Positions 7,341-16,000 of a DNA stretch of 27,479 nt are shown one piece after another. Both the position numbers and the translations under genes were made by a program. A model generated the notes under the pieces. The model made no database searches, was not told where the DNA came from, and saw only the letters and a list, made by a program, of their open reading frames with translations. Position 1 is the first letter of the stretch, and every line of letters begins with the position of its first letter. This stretch comes from Eubacteriaceae bacterium UBA4266 (GTDB lineage Bacteria; Bacillota; Clostridia; Eubacteriales; Eubacteriaceae): the NCBI GenBank assembly GCA_002396065.1, contig DGWE01000051.1:1-27479 (forward strand), given 5' to 3'.

Positions 7341-9029
7341 ATGATGAATCCAAAAAAATACAAACGGAATTATTTCATGCCCCCAGAACCCTGCACGGAC
7401 TGGGTGAATAAAGAATACATCGACCATCCGCCGATTTGGTGCTCCGTCGATCTGCGCGACGGCAACCAGGCCTTGATCATCCCGATGAGCCTCGAAGAAA
7501 AAATCGACTATTTCAAATATTTAGTCAAAGTCGGCTTTAAAGAAATCGAAGTCGGTTTCCCGGCCGCATCCGAAACGGAATACGAATTCTTAAGAACCTT
7601 GATCGAACAGGACTTGATCCCGGACGACGTCACCATTCAAGTGTTGACCCAGGCTCGGGAACACATCATCAAGAAAACTTTTGAAGCGTTGGACGGCTGC
7701 AAGCATTCCATCGTTCATCTTTACAACTCCACATCCCGTCAGCAGCGCGAACAGGTCTTTAAAAAATCCAAAGAAGAAATTTTACAGCTGGCTGTGGACG
7801 GCGCCAAAATGTTAAACGATTTAGCCAAGGAAACCCAGGGCAATTTCCAATTTGAATACTCACCGGAAAGCTTCACCGGCACAGAAGTGGATTACGCCTG
7901 CGACGTCTGCAACGCTGTCCTCGACGTCTGGCAGCCAACCGCCGAAAACAAAGCCATTATCAACCTGCCGGTTACCGTTGAATTGTCCCTTCCCCACGTT
8001 TACGCCAGCCAGATTGAATACATGAGCAAGCATTTGAAATACCGTGACAACGTCGTGCTCTCGCTCCATCCTCACAACGACCGCGGCTGCGGCGTCGCCG
8101 ATACGGAGCTCGGCCTCCTCGCCGGCGCTGACCGCGTCGAAGGCACCTTGTTCGGTAACGGCGAACGTACCGGCAACGTCGACATCATCACATTGGCACT
8201 CAACATGTACACCCACGGCGTCGATCCAAAGCTGGACTTCAGCAATCTGCCAGAACTCTGCGAAGCCTACGAACGGGATACCCGGATGCACGTCTACGAA
8301 CGTCAGCCCTACTCAGGTTCTTTGGTCTTTGCCGCCTTCTCAGGCAGCCATCAGGATGCCATCGCTAAGGGGATGAAAATGGCGCGGGAAAGCGAAGATC
8401 ACCATTGGGATGTGCCGTATCTGACCATCAACCCCGAAGATCTCGGCCGTCAGTACGACAAAGATGTCATCCGCATCAACTCTCAGTCCGGCAAGGGCGG
8501 GATCGGCTTCATCCTCGAACACAATTACGGCTTCAACCTGCCGAAGAAAATGCGCGACCACATGCGCAATTTGGTCAAAAACGTATCCGACCACGGACAC
8601 CGCGAACTGCAGCCAGAGGAAGTCTATCAGATTTTCAACGATCACTACGTCAACAAGGAAGATTACTTCAGCATTCCGGCTGCGCATTTTGAACAGCTTC
8701 CCGACGGAAGAATTCGTGCGCATTTGACCATCAACAACGAAGGCGATATCGGCGAATACAGCGAAATCGGCAACGGCCGTATCGACGCGGTTACCAACAC
8801 CGTCATTCAGCACATTCACACGCCGATTAAGGATTTGGCCTACAGCGAACACGCCCTCGAAAAGGGTTCCAGCTCTCGTGCTGTCGCCTACATCGGCTTA
8901 ACTCTGAACGACAACCGTGAAGTTTGGGGCGCCGGCATCGACAACGATATTATCGTTGCTTCAATTCGCGCATTGGTTTCGGCCATCAACCACATCGGTC
9001 CAGAAAAGCCTGAAAACATGAAAAAATAA
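7341..9029 (+). CDS. leuA: 2-isopropylmalate synthase, long LeuA type
   Basis: Condenses acetyl-CoA with 2-oxoisovalerate, the committed step of leucine synthesis. The N-terminal HMGL-like TIM barrel carries CSVDLRDGNQAL (metal and acid site), EVGFPAASETE, SLHPHNDRGCG (metal histidines) and LFGNGERTGN. The C-terminal LeuA regulatory domain, which binds leucine in the family, begins around residue 430 and includes IGEYSEIGNG and SSSRAVAYIGL. At 562 residues it fits the longer LeuA class found in many Firmicutes and Actinobacteria. ATG at 7341 is used because AGGAGG (7326-7331) lies 9 nt ahead; an in-frame ATG at 7323 lies before that site. It stands alone on the plus strand, without leuBCD, behind a leucine T-box, so expression responds to tRNA charging and activity probably to leucine. 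Confidence 0.95.
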   Translation: MMNPKKYKRNYFMPPEPCTDWVNKEYIDHPPIWCSVDLRDGNQALIIPMSLEEKIDYFKYLVKVGFKEIEVGFPAASETEYEFLRTLIEQDLIPDDVTIQVLTQAREHIIKKTFEALDGCKHSIVHLYNSTSRQQREQVFKKSKEEILQLAVDGAKMLNDLAKETQGNFQFEYSPESFTGTEVDYACDVCNAVLDVWQPTAENKAIINLPVTVELSLPHVYASQIEYMSKHLKYRDNVVLSLHPHNDRGCGVADTELGLLAGADRVEGTLFGNGERTGNVDIITLALNMYTHGVDPKLDFSNLPELCEAYERDTRMHVYERQPYSGSLVFAAFSGSHQDAIAKGMKMARESEDHHWDVPYLTINPEDLGRQYDKDVIRINSQSGKGGIGFILEHNYGFNLPKKMRDHMRNLVKNVSDHGHRELQPEEVYQIFNDHYVNKEDYFSIPAAHFEQLPDGRIRAHLTINNEGDIGEYSEIGNGRIDAVTNTVIQHIHTPIKDLAYSEHALEKGSSSRAVAYIGLTLNDNREVWGAGIDNDIIVASIRALVSAINHIGPEKPENMKK

Positions 9030-9041
9030 TCGCATTTAAGC

Positions 9042-9084
9042 AAAAAATAACGACCAGGAGATTTTCTCCTGATCGTTATTTTTT
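9042..9084. terminator. Bidirectional terminator between leuA and the AI-2E family gene
   Basis: A 20-bp stem (9042-9061 with 9065-9084, 3-nt loop) with A-run and T-run flanks, ideal for both strands. The single imperfect pair is G-U in the minus-strand RNA, so it serves the minus-strand gene at least as well as leuA. Confidence 0.9.
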
Positions 9085-9095
9085 ATTGTGCGTGA

Positions 9096-10304
9096 TTATT
9101 CTTCTTTTTCCTGTGTATCGTTCTGAAGCGCCATCAGCAGTTCGAGCGCGTCCATTTCCTCGGTATCGTGCACGGCGCGTTCTGCCGCCCGCACTTCCCG
9201 TTTAATTTTTCTTTCTTCCATAAAGGGCAGCAGGGTTTCGCGGATCACAATGTCGAGAATGGCGACAATCGGAATGGCCAGCAGCATGCCCCACATGCCA
9301 AGTACGCGGCCCCCAATGACGACCGCGATCAAAATCCAAATGCCCGGCACACCCAGCGTGTCGCCGTAAAGCTTCGGCTTGATCATGTAACCGTCGAGGG
9401 CCTGGAGGATACCTGTAAAGGCCAAAAACAGCAGCGCGTGGATCGGATTGTTCATCATTAAGACAAAGGCACCGACGACAGCGCCGATAATCGGTCCAAA
9501 GGTCGGCACAAGGTTCGTCAAACCGACCACCACGGAAATCATCGGCACGTAGGACATTTGACAGATCAGCATAAATGCGGCGTTGGCACAACCGACAATC
9601 AGCGCGTCGATTACTTCGCAGAATAAAAATTTGATAAAAATGCGGTCACAGCGTTTCCAGACCGATGAAACCTTGACGTAGGTGGTGTCCCGCATCGAAA
9701 GCCTGAAAAAATTGCGCGCGTTGCGCTGCACGCGCTTCTTGTCCGCCAGAAAATAGATGGCCAAAATAAAATCGATAATAAAATTGAGCACGTGTTTTCC
9801 GCCGGAGCCGGAGCCGGAAACTAATCGATCTTGAACCTGGCTTTGCATTTTGTCGAGCATGTTGTCGATCGCGGTAAACGCCGACTTCATATCGACGTGG
9901 CGTTTCGCGATACTATCGACAAACTGCTGCAGCGCCCCGTGGTAGGAGGTTTTGCTCGTCGCAAATTTGACCACACTGCTGAGGACCTGCGGCACCACCG
10001 CCACGATCAGCAGCGCCAAAGAGACAAGTATGATCACAATGATGATCGCAATGGCTTTTCCTCTCGCGTGGTTCACCCCGCGTTCACTGAACTTCTTTTC
10101 GATATTCCGAATTGGCGGGTCCATGATGTAGGCCAGAACGATCCCGACGATGACCGGCAAAATGAAATTGACAAGAAACGCGATACCCCTTCCGATCAGA
10201 TCGAGATGGGTCATGATCAGGTAAAAGAGAATGGCAATACATAGCGGAATCGCTCTCCGAACATTTTTGTTTTTCCAAATCTTTGATTTGTTGAATTTAT
10301 CCAT
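9096..10304 (-). CDS. AI-2E family transporter (PerM/YdiK-like membrane protein)
   Basis: Polytopic membrane protein of the AI-2E/UPF0118 family, 402 residues. Members have been proposed to export autoinducer-2 or act as Na+/H+ antiporters; the activity of this one is not known. Hydrophobic helices lie near residues 19-36 and 42-60, then 85-107, a soluble stretch to about 170, and a helix cluster to about 365. The family signature is clear: LTNLVPTFGPIIGA, then ALDGYMIKPKLYGDTLGVPG and WGMLLAIP. The tail is charged (EEMDALELLMALQNDTQEKEE). It starts 17 nt after the cdaR stop with only a weak AAGG ahead. It sits where glmM is usually found behind cdaA-cdaR, so it is probably co-transcribed with them. 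Confidence 0.9.
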   Translation of the reverse strand: MDKFNKSKIWKNKNVRRAIPLCIAILFYLIMTHLDLIGRGIAFLVNFILPVIVGIVLAYIMDPPIRNIEKKFSERGVNHARGKAIAIIIVIILVSLALLIVAVVPQVLSSVVKFATSKTSYHGALQQFVDSIAKRHVDMKSAFTAIDNMLDKMQSQVQDRLVSGSGSGGKHVLNFIIDFILAIYFLADKKRVQRNARNFFRLSMRDTTYVKVSSVWKRCDRIFIKFLFCEVIDALIVGCANAAFMLICQMSYVPMISVVVGLTNLVPTFGPIIGAVVGAFVLMMNNPIHALLFLAFTGILQALDGYMIKPKLYGDTLGVPGIWILIAVVIGGRVLGMWGMLLAIPIVAILDIVIRETLLPFMEERKIKREVRAAERAVHDTEEMDALELLMALQNDTQEKEE

Positions 10305-10321
10305 ATATAATTTTTACCTTA

Positions 10322-11551
10322 TTAATTTTTCGATTTGAGAGTTGCCGAAGTGGAAGACGGCGAGACGGATTTGATCGTCCCTTTATCGGTTGTGACCTGA
10401 ATGTCGTAGGATCCGGTGCCCTCTGCCGCATCGGAAAAATCGATCCAGGCGCTTAAATCTTTGCTGTCGAGGGTCGACAATTCGCTGCTCGTACCCTCAA
10501 TTTTGACGGTTACCGACGCATTTTCCATTTTCGTGACCGTTAAGTCGTCTGGCACGTTGCGCTGTTCGATGTCGTCGATCATCAGCTGCTTAGAAGTCAG
10601 TGCCTCTACTTTGATGGTCACCGTTACGTTGGAGCTGCCGTCCATATTCGTCACGTTTGAAGGCAGATTCAATTTTTTCTGTACCGTCGTGCTGATCTTC
10701 AGCCCGCTTAAATCGACTGTACTCGGCCTCACCGCATTGATGCTATCCAAATCCGATGCCTTGCCGCCGAGAAGCACCGTCTTGGGACTGACTGTAATTT
10801 TGGCGACCTTGTAGCCGTCGGCTACGCTGCCCGTCGTTTTGGGAGCCTTGATTTTCACGCGCTTGGTCGTTCCGATTTTGACGCTCGCCTTGATCATCGA
10901 GGGCTTGCATTCCACATCGGAAAGCACATTGCCCTTTTTGTCGACCGCCTTCACCGGGATGTAAACATCCGTATCGTCTGTCATATCCTGGACATTGGCC
11001 GTCGCGACACACGCCTTAATTTTATTGACGGAATCACTCGGTCCTTCCACGCGGACCAGATCAGTGGTCGTCGCCGAGACGACCGACAAATTGTTCCCCG
11101 GCTTCCCGCTGGTGTTGATCGTCACGCTGTGGGCTTTATGGCGAATACTGTCGATTTTGATATTGAGCTCGGAAGGCTGTGTCTCCTGCAGGATGACAGA
11201 ATTCGGCAATCCCTGAATCACGACGTCCGCCGTGTAGGTTCCCGGTCCCTTCACTCCCGCAAGATCCACTGTCGCGGTGATCTGTGAAGCGTCTAAAGTG
11301 TTCACATTCCGTTCGCTCCCGCGGACCCGAATATTGACAAAGTAATTCTTCTGCTCGGTGAGCACGAGCCCCTTTGACGAAAGCTTTTCTGTGTTGATCA
11401 GCGTCACCGGAATATTGTTGATCTCCTGTGTGATCATGTTGATGTCGTTGCCATTGATGTACATCCATAAAAAGACGGCGAGACATGCCGCGATAATCAG
11501 CCGCACGATGCGCGCCGTTCTGTCACTTCCCGTTTTATTATTTTTCTTCAT
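10322..11551 (-). CDS. cdaR: CdaR-like regulator of diadenylate cyclase (YbbR repeats)
   Basis: Membrane-anchored, mostly extracytoplasmic protein that in B. subtilis and Listeria binds and modulates the cyclase CdaA. A single N-terminal transmembrane helix (IVRLIIAACLAVFLWMYI, about residues 14-31) is followed by four tandem YbbR-type beta domains. These are recognisable by recurring IPVTLINTE/VNIRVRGS-like openings and VTVKIEG, VRVEGPSD and PKTVLLGG segments. I use ATG at 11551 (409 residues), preceded by GGGG at about 10 nt. The upstream ATG at 11566 has no ribosome site. It overlaps the 3' end of cdaA by 14 nt, which implies translational coupling and supports the partnership. Confidence 0.9.
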   Translation of the reverse strand: MKKNNKTGSDRTARIVRLIIAACLAVFLWMYINGNDINMITQEINNIPVTLINTEKLSSKGLVLTEQKNYFVNIRVRGSERNVNTLDASQITATVDLAGVKGPGTYTADVVIQGLPNSVILQETQPSELNIKIDSIRHKAHSVTINTSGKPGNNLSVVSATTTDLVRVEGPSDSVNKIKACVATANVQDMTDDTDVYIPVKAVDKKGNVLSDVECKPSMIKASVKIGTTKRVKIKAPKTTGSVADGYKVAKITVSPKTVLLGGKASDLDSINAVRPSTVDLSGLKISTTVQKKLNLPSNVTNMDGSSNVTVTIKVEALTSKQLMIDDIEQRNVPDDLTVTKMENASVTVKIEGTSSELSTLDSKDLSAWIDFSDAAEGTGSYDIQVTTDKGTIKSVSPSSTSATLKSKN

Positions 11552-12473
11552 CAGTCGATTCCCCATCGTCTAACGCGTCTGCCGCTGGCTCTTCTTCCTG
11601 ATCAATCAGATCACTTTCCAGTTCGGCATCATCGCTTATATCCTCGTATTCGTCGTAAGGCAGGTCGTCTTCAACCTCCTCTTCCTCATCGATGTTGATA
11701 AAACGCTCGGTGAGCAGATCGATGAGCTCATCCTCTGAAAATCCGCGGCGAAGCACGCCCTTTTCTGCCACAGAGATGGTCCCAGTTTCTTCCGATACGA
11801 TGAGCACGACCGCGTCCGATTTTTCGGAAATGCCAATGCCCGCGCGGTGACGCGTACCCAGAGAGGAGTTCAGCGTCTTGCGGTCCGTCAGCGGCAGCAG
11901 GCAGCCCGCGGTTTTAATCTTGCCGCTCCACAAATCGATGATCACAGCACCGTCGTGCAGCGGTCGATTCGGCGTAAATATATTTTCGATCAATTCAGTT
12001 GAAATGTCCGCATTGAGCTTGATACCCGTCGCTTCGATGTCTTTGAGTCCAGTATTCACCGGAAACACCATCAGCGCGCCCATTCGGACGTCGGACATGT
12101 CGGTCGTGGCCTTTGCAATTTCTTGAATGTTGTTGTAAATTTTCCGCTCCCCGGACGACCTGAACATACGGTCAAACAATTTATTATTCCCCAATTGTTC
12201 CAAAGCCGAACGCAGCTCCGGCTGAAACACGACGACGATTAATATGACAGCCCAAGTCACGACAATGTTTAAAATATAATTTAACGTTGTAAACCCAAGC
12301 CAGGAGCTGATCGGAATCAGGACCAGCACCATGATCAACCCCTTGGCGACCTGTTCGGCCTGAGTTCCGCGAATCCACATGAGTATTTTATAAATTAAAA
12401 AAGTAATGACGAGGATCTCAATGACATTAGAAAAGGAAAACTGCGATCTCAGTGTAATAAAAAAATTTTCCAT
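11538..12473 (-). CDS. cdaA: Diadenylate cyclase CdaA with acidic tail
   Basis: Makes cyclic di-AMP from two ATP at the membrane, controlling potassium and osmolyte balance and wall homeostasis. Three hydrophobic N-terminal helices (to about residue 80) precede the DAC (DisA_N) domain. That domain opens with FQPELRSALEQLG and carries the catalytic LHDGAVII (DGA) and GTRHRAGIGIS (RHR) motifs, so it should be active. The last 50 or so residues after the DAC fold are extremely acidic (DEEEEVEDDLPYDEYEDISD and on), longer than in the B. subtilis protein of about 273 residues; this one has 311. ATG at 12473 is set by AAGGAGG (12479-12485). A TATAAT box lies at 12510-12515. First gene of the cdaA-cdaR-AI-2E group; no glmM follows. 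Confidence 0.94.
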   Translation of the reverse strand: MENFFITLRSQFSFSNVIEILVITFLIYKILMWIRGTQAEQVAKGLIMVLVLIPISSWLGFTTLNYILNIVVTWAVILIVVVFQPELRSALEQLGNNKLFDRMFRSSGERKIYNNIQEIAKATTDMSDVRMGALMVFPVNTGLKDIEATGIKLNADISTELIENIFTPNRPLHDGAVIIDLWSGKIKTAGCLLPLTDRKTLNSSLGTRHRAGIGISEKSDAVVLIVSEETGTISVAEKGVLRRGFSEDELIDLLTERFINIDEEEEVEDDLPYDEYEDISDDAELESDLIDQEEEPAADALDDGESTDEEK

Positions 12474-12509
12474 TGAGGCCTCCTTGATTGATTCTGTTTG
12501 ATGTATTTT

Positions 12510-12515
12510 ATTATA
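12510..12515 (-). promoter_or_regulatory. -10 box for cdaA
   Basis: TATAAT on the minus strand, 37 nt upstream of the cdaA start; no clear -35 at 17 nt. A longer reading frame beginning at 12518 would start upstream of this box, which is another reason to use the shorter cdaA start. Confidence 0.5.
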
Positions 12516-12628
12516 CACTAAATGAACTTGAATACATACCGCGTTTGTGTAATTTAAAAAGTCTAAGTATAATAATTATCAAATGTAATGTTTTTATTAA
12601 ATTCATTCAAAATTTTTATAAATAAACC

Positions 12629-12657
12629 TTTACATTTCCACTTTATCCTGCTATACT
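12629..12657 (+). promoter_or_regulatory. Strong promoter of an orphan RNA gene
   Basis: TTTACA (12629-12634) and TATACT (12652-12657) with exactly 17 nt between, in an AT-rich context. It fires rightward into a region with no protein gene on that strand, with a start near 12664. Confidence 0.75.
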
Positions 12658-12663
12658 ATAGAC

Positions 12664-12974
12664 AAATAAAAGAACAGATGGTAAATAAAAGAGTAATGAG
12701 ATAAATATTAACCCGATCGTTACCAAAATCCAGCGTATTAAACAGAAGGTTAGGCAATTAATTGAGATTTAATTGGAAAGCGGTTTAGTAAGGCAGATTT
12801 ATCGGAAGGTCATGGTGGTTGATAGGTTTAAGAAATTTATCATCGTCTTTTAAATCTAACGAAAGGAGGATGGACCACCGGAAGTGCAAAGTTTAAGTGA
12901 GATCTAAAGACCAGCTTGCATCGTATCAAGGAAGTAAAATCTCTGAGAATGAGCAAGACTGGTCTTATTTTTTT
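12664..12974 (+). ncRNA. Candidate structured non-coding RNA of about 310 nt, family not recognised
   Basis: A self-contained plus-strand transcription unit between cdaA and pyc: near-consensus promoter, about 310 nt without a credible reading frame, and an intrinsic terminator. Structure seen by eye: a 7-bp stem 12795-12801 with 12851-12857 encloses a 9-bp hairpin 12821-12829/12833-12841. GGTGGT (12814-12819), inside that stem, is complementary to ACCACC (12874-12879) outside it, which would be a pseudoknot. A purine-rich GAAAGGAGGATGG precedes the latter but leads only to an 8-codon frame. It does not match what I know of 6S RNA, SRP RNA, tmRNA, RNase P or T-box leaders. Other structured families in Firmicutes, such as raiA, are possible, but I cannot confirm any. 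Confidence 0.6.
12907..12974 (+). terminator. Terminator of the orphan RNA gene
   Basis: AAGACCAG-CTTGC (12907-12919) pairs with GCAAG-A-CTGGTCTT (12953-12966), 13 bp with one bulged A and a 33-nt loop, followed by A and seven T. Confidence 0.82.
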
Positions 12975-13006
12975 GCAAAATTTTATCTTCGCGCTCTAAA
13001 AGCAAA

Positions 13007-13036
13007 AAGACGGTTCACCTTTCGGATCCCCGTCTT
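13007..13036 (-). terminator. Terminator of pyc
   Basis: Seven nt past the pyc stop, AAGACGG/CCGTCTT (13030-13036 with 13007-13013) forms a stem whose loop may be tightened by an inner CC-GAAA-GG. The minus strand then reads TTTGCTTTT. Confidence 0.75.
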
Positions 13037-13042
13037 CTATTT

Positions 13043-16000
13043 TTACTTGATTTTCATCATTAATTCGCCTGATTCGACAGTCTGCCCTTCCGATACGTAA
13101 ATCGTATCGACCGTGCCATCGACCGGCGAGACAATCTCTGTTTCCATTTTCATCGCTTCGACCACCGTCAGGACCTGATTTTTCTTGACCTGATCCCCTT
13201 CGTTGACCTGCACCTTGAGCACCGTCCCCGGAATAGCCGAGCCGATTTCCTTCGGATTGTTCGGATCCGCTTTCAGCATGCGGTCCTTTTTCTGAGATGA
13301 CAGCGAATATTTATCCTGCACCTTGATCTGGCGGCGGAAACCGTCGACTTCGAAGGTCACCGTGCGTTCTCCGTCTTCGTCCGGTTCGCCGACGCGGATG
13401 AGGGTGACGATGATTTTTTTGCCTTCCCCGACTTCCACTTCGGTGGTTTCCCCTTCTCTGAGACCGTAGAAAAACGCGTGACTTTCCATGCGTTCCAGAT
13501 CGCCGTAATTCTGCTTGAAATCCAGATATTCCTGATAAACCTTCGGGTACATCGTCGCGGAGATCAGCTGGCGGTCGTCCAAATCCATGTCGTATTTTTT
13601 CTTAAAGTCTTTTCGGACCTGATCGAAATCCTCCGGCGGAATCAATGATCCGGGTCGAACCGTAATCGGCTTCTGCCCCTTCAATACAATTTTCTGAAGG
13701 CGCTTGTTAAAGCCACCGACCGGCTGCCCGATCATGCCCTTGAAGAAATCGACGACGGAATTCGGGAACGCTAGGGCCTTGCCCTTTTCGTAAATATTGT
13801 CCGCGTTCAAATCGTTTTGAACCATAAAGATCGCCAAATCGCCATTAACCTTTGACGAAGGCGTTACTTTAACAATATCGCCGAGCAGCTGGTTGGCTAC
13901 CTTGTACATATGCTTAACTTCGTCGAATTTATGGCCTAAGCCGAAGCTTTCGACCTGCTTTTTGAGGTTGGAGTACTGGCCGCCCGGAATTTCCATATCG
14001 TAAATTTCCGTGCTGCTGCTCTTCAGACCGCTTTCAAATTTGCTGTAAGTCGGTCTCAAATCCGTCCAGTAATCGGACAGGATTTGGAGATCCTGATCGT
14101 CGAGCTCTGTGTCGAAAGGTGTGTGCTTGAGCGCCGCGACAATGGAGTTCAGGTTCGGCTGGGACGTCAGCCCGCTCATTCCGGCCAAAGCCGCGTCGAC
14201 GATATCGGCTCCGCCGTACGCCGCCATCAGCGCGGCCGCCACGCCGTTGCCGGCTGTGTCGTGGGTGTGAAAATGGATTGGCATTTTGACCTCGCTCTTC
14301 AGGACGGAGATCAGCTTTCTCGCCGCCTGAGGCTTGCAGAGCGCCGACATATCCTTGATCGCGAGAATGTGCGCGCCGGTTTTTTCGATTTCGTGCGCCA
14401 TTTTGACGTAATAATCCAAATTGTACTTGGTCTTCGACGTGTCGAGAATGTCGCCGGTGTAGCACATCGCGACTTCCGCGACCTTCCCCGCCTTGAGGAC
14501 CTCTTCGATGGCGACCTTCATGTTTTCCATCCAGTTCAGGGAATCGAAGATTCTAAAGACGTCGATGCCGGACTTGGCCGACTGCTGCACGAATTTTCGA
14601 ATCACGTTGTCCGGATAATTCTTGTAGCCGACGCCGTTGGCGCCGCGAAGCAGCATCTGGAAACAGATGTTCGGAATTTTTTCCCGCAGAAGATCAAGGC
14701 GATGCCACGGCGATTCCCTCAAGAAATTGTAGGCCACGTCGAAGGTCGCGCCGCCCCACATTTCCAGTGAGAATAGATCCCGCCCGTACCACGCGGTGTC
14801 CGCCGCGATGCGGTCCATATCTCGGGTGCGCACGCGGGTCGCCATCAGCGACTGGTGAGCGTCGCGCATTGTCGTATCTGTGATCAGCAGGCGATCCTGG
14901 GCCTTGATCCAGTTGACGAGACCGTCCGCGCCGCGCTGATCGAGAATCTGCTTCGTGCCAGAAAGCGTCTGAATTTTTGCGCCTTGCGGCAGTTCCGGCA
15001 CTTTAGGTTCTGAAAGCACTGGCTTTTTCCCGAAGGTTTCGTTGACAACGATGTTGCCAAAATAGCGGATTGTGTCCATTTCCGGGCTCTTTTGGTCCTC
15101 AATTTCAAACAGCTCTGGATGATCGCCAATGAATTTCGTCGTACAGCTGCCCGACTTGAAAATCGGGTGTTCGAGCACGTTGATCAGAAAATCCTTGTTG
15201 GTTTCCACGCCGCTGATGATCGTTTCCTTCAGAGCGCGGACCGCTTTTCTCCGGGTTTCTTCAAAGGTTCTGCCGTAGGCGGAGCATTTGACCAACAGGC
15301 TGTCGTAATAGGGCGAGATCACCGAGCCGGTAAACCCGTTGCCGCCGTCCAGACGGATCCCCGGACCGCTCGCTGTCCGGTACACATCGATTCGGCCGGT
15401 ATCTGGCATGAAGTGCATCTTCGGGTTTTCCGTCGTGATCCGGCACTGAATCGCGTAGCCCCGCGTCGAAATTTCATCCTGAGAATGGATTTGAATGGCG
15501 TCAGAGTCGAGGGCGTAGCCTTCCGCGATTAAAATCTGCGCCTGAACGATGTCGATGCCCGTCACCAGCTCCGTCACGGTGTGTTCGACCTGAATCCGCG
15601 GATTCATTTCGATGAAATAATGGTGACCCAGCTTGTCCACGAGGAATTCCATTGTGCCGGCGGAGCAGTAGTTGACGGATTTGGCAAGCTTGATCGCGTC
15701 ATCGCAGATCGCCTTGCGCTGTTCGTTCGTCAGAAAGACTGAAGGTGAAAATTCGATAACCTTCTGGTTGCGCCGCTGGATTGAGCAGTCTCGTTCGTAC
15801 AGATGTACCACGTTGCCGTACTTGTCGCCCAGCACCTGCACCTCGACGTGCTTGGGATCCTCCAGATATTTTTCAATGAAGATCGTGCCGTCGCCAAAGG
15901 CCTTGGTGGACTCGCTGACCGCCGAGTGGTATTCCTTCAACAAATCCTTTTCTTCCCGGACGATGCGCATGCCTCGGCCGCCGCCGCCTGACGCTGCCTT

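Noticed and set aside
12812..12853. 13-codon frame MVVDRFKKFIIVF inside the orphan RNA
   Set aside because: The only purine-rich site is 2 nt before the ATG, too close, and the frame lies across the predicted stem and hairpin.
12897..13100. 67-residue plus-strand frame crossing the RNA terminator and the pyc terminator
   Set aside because: Spans two terminators and the 3' end of pyc, has no ribosome site, and its composition is not protein-like.
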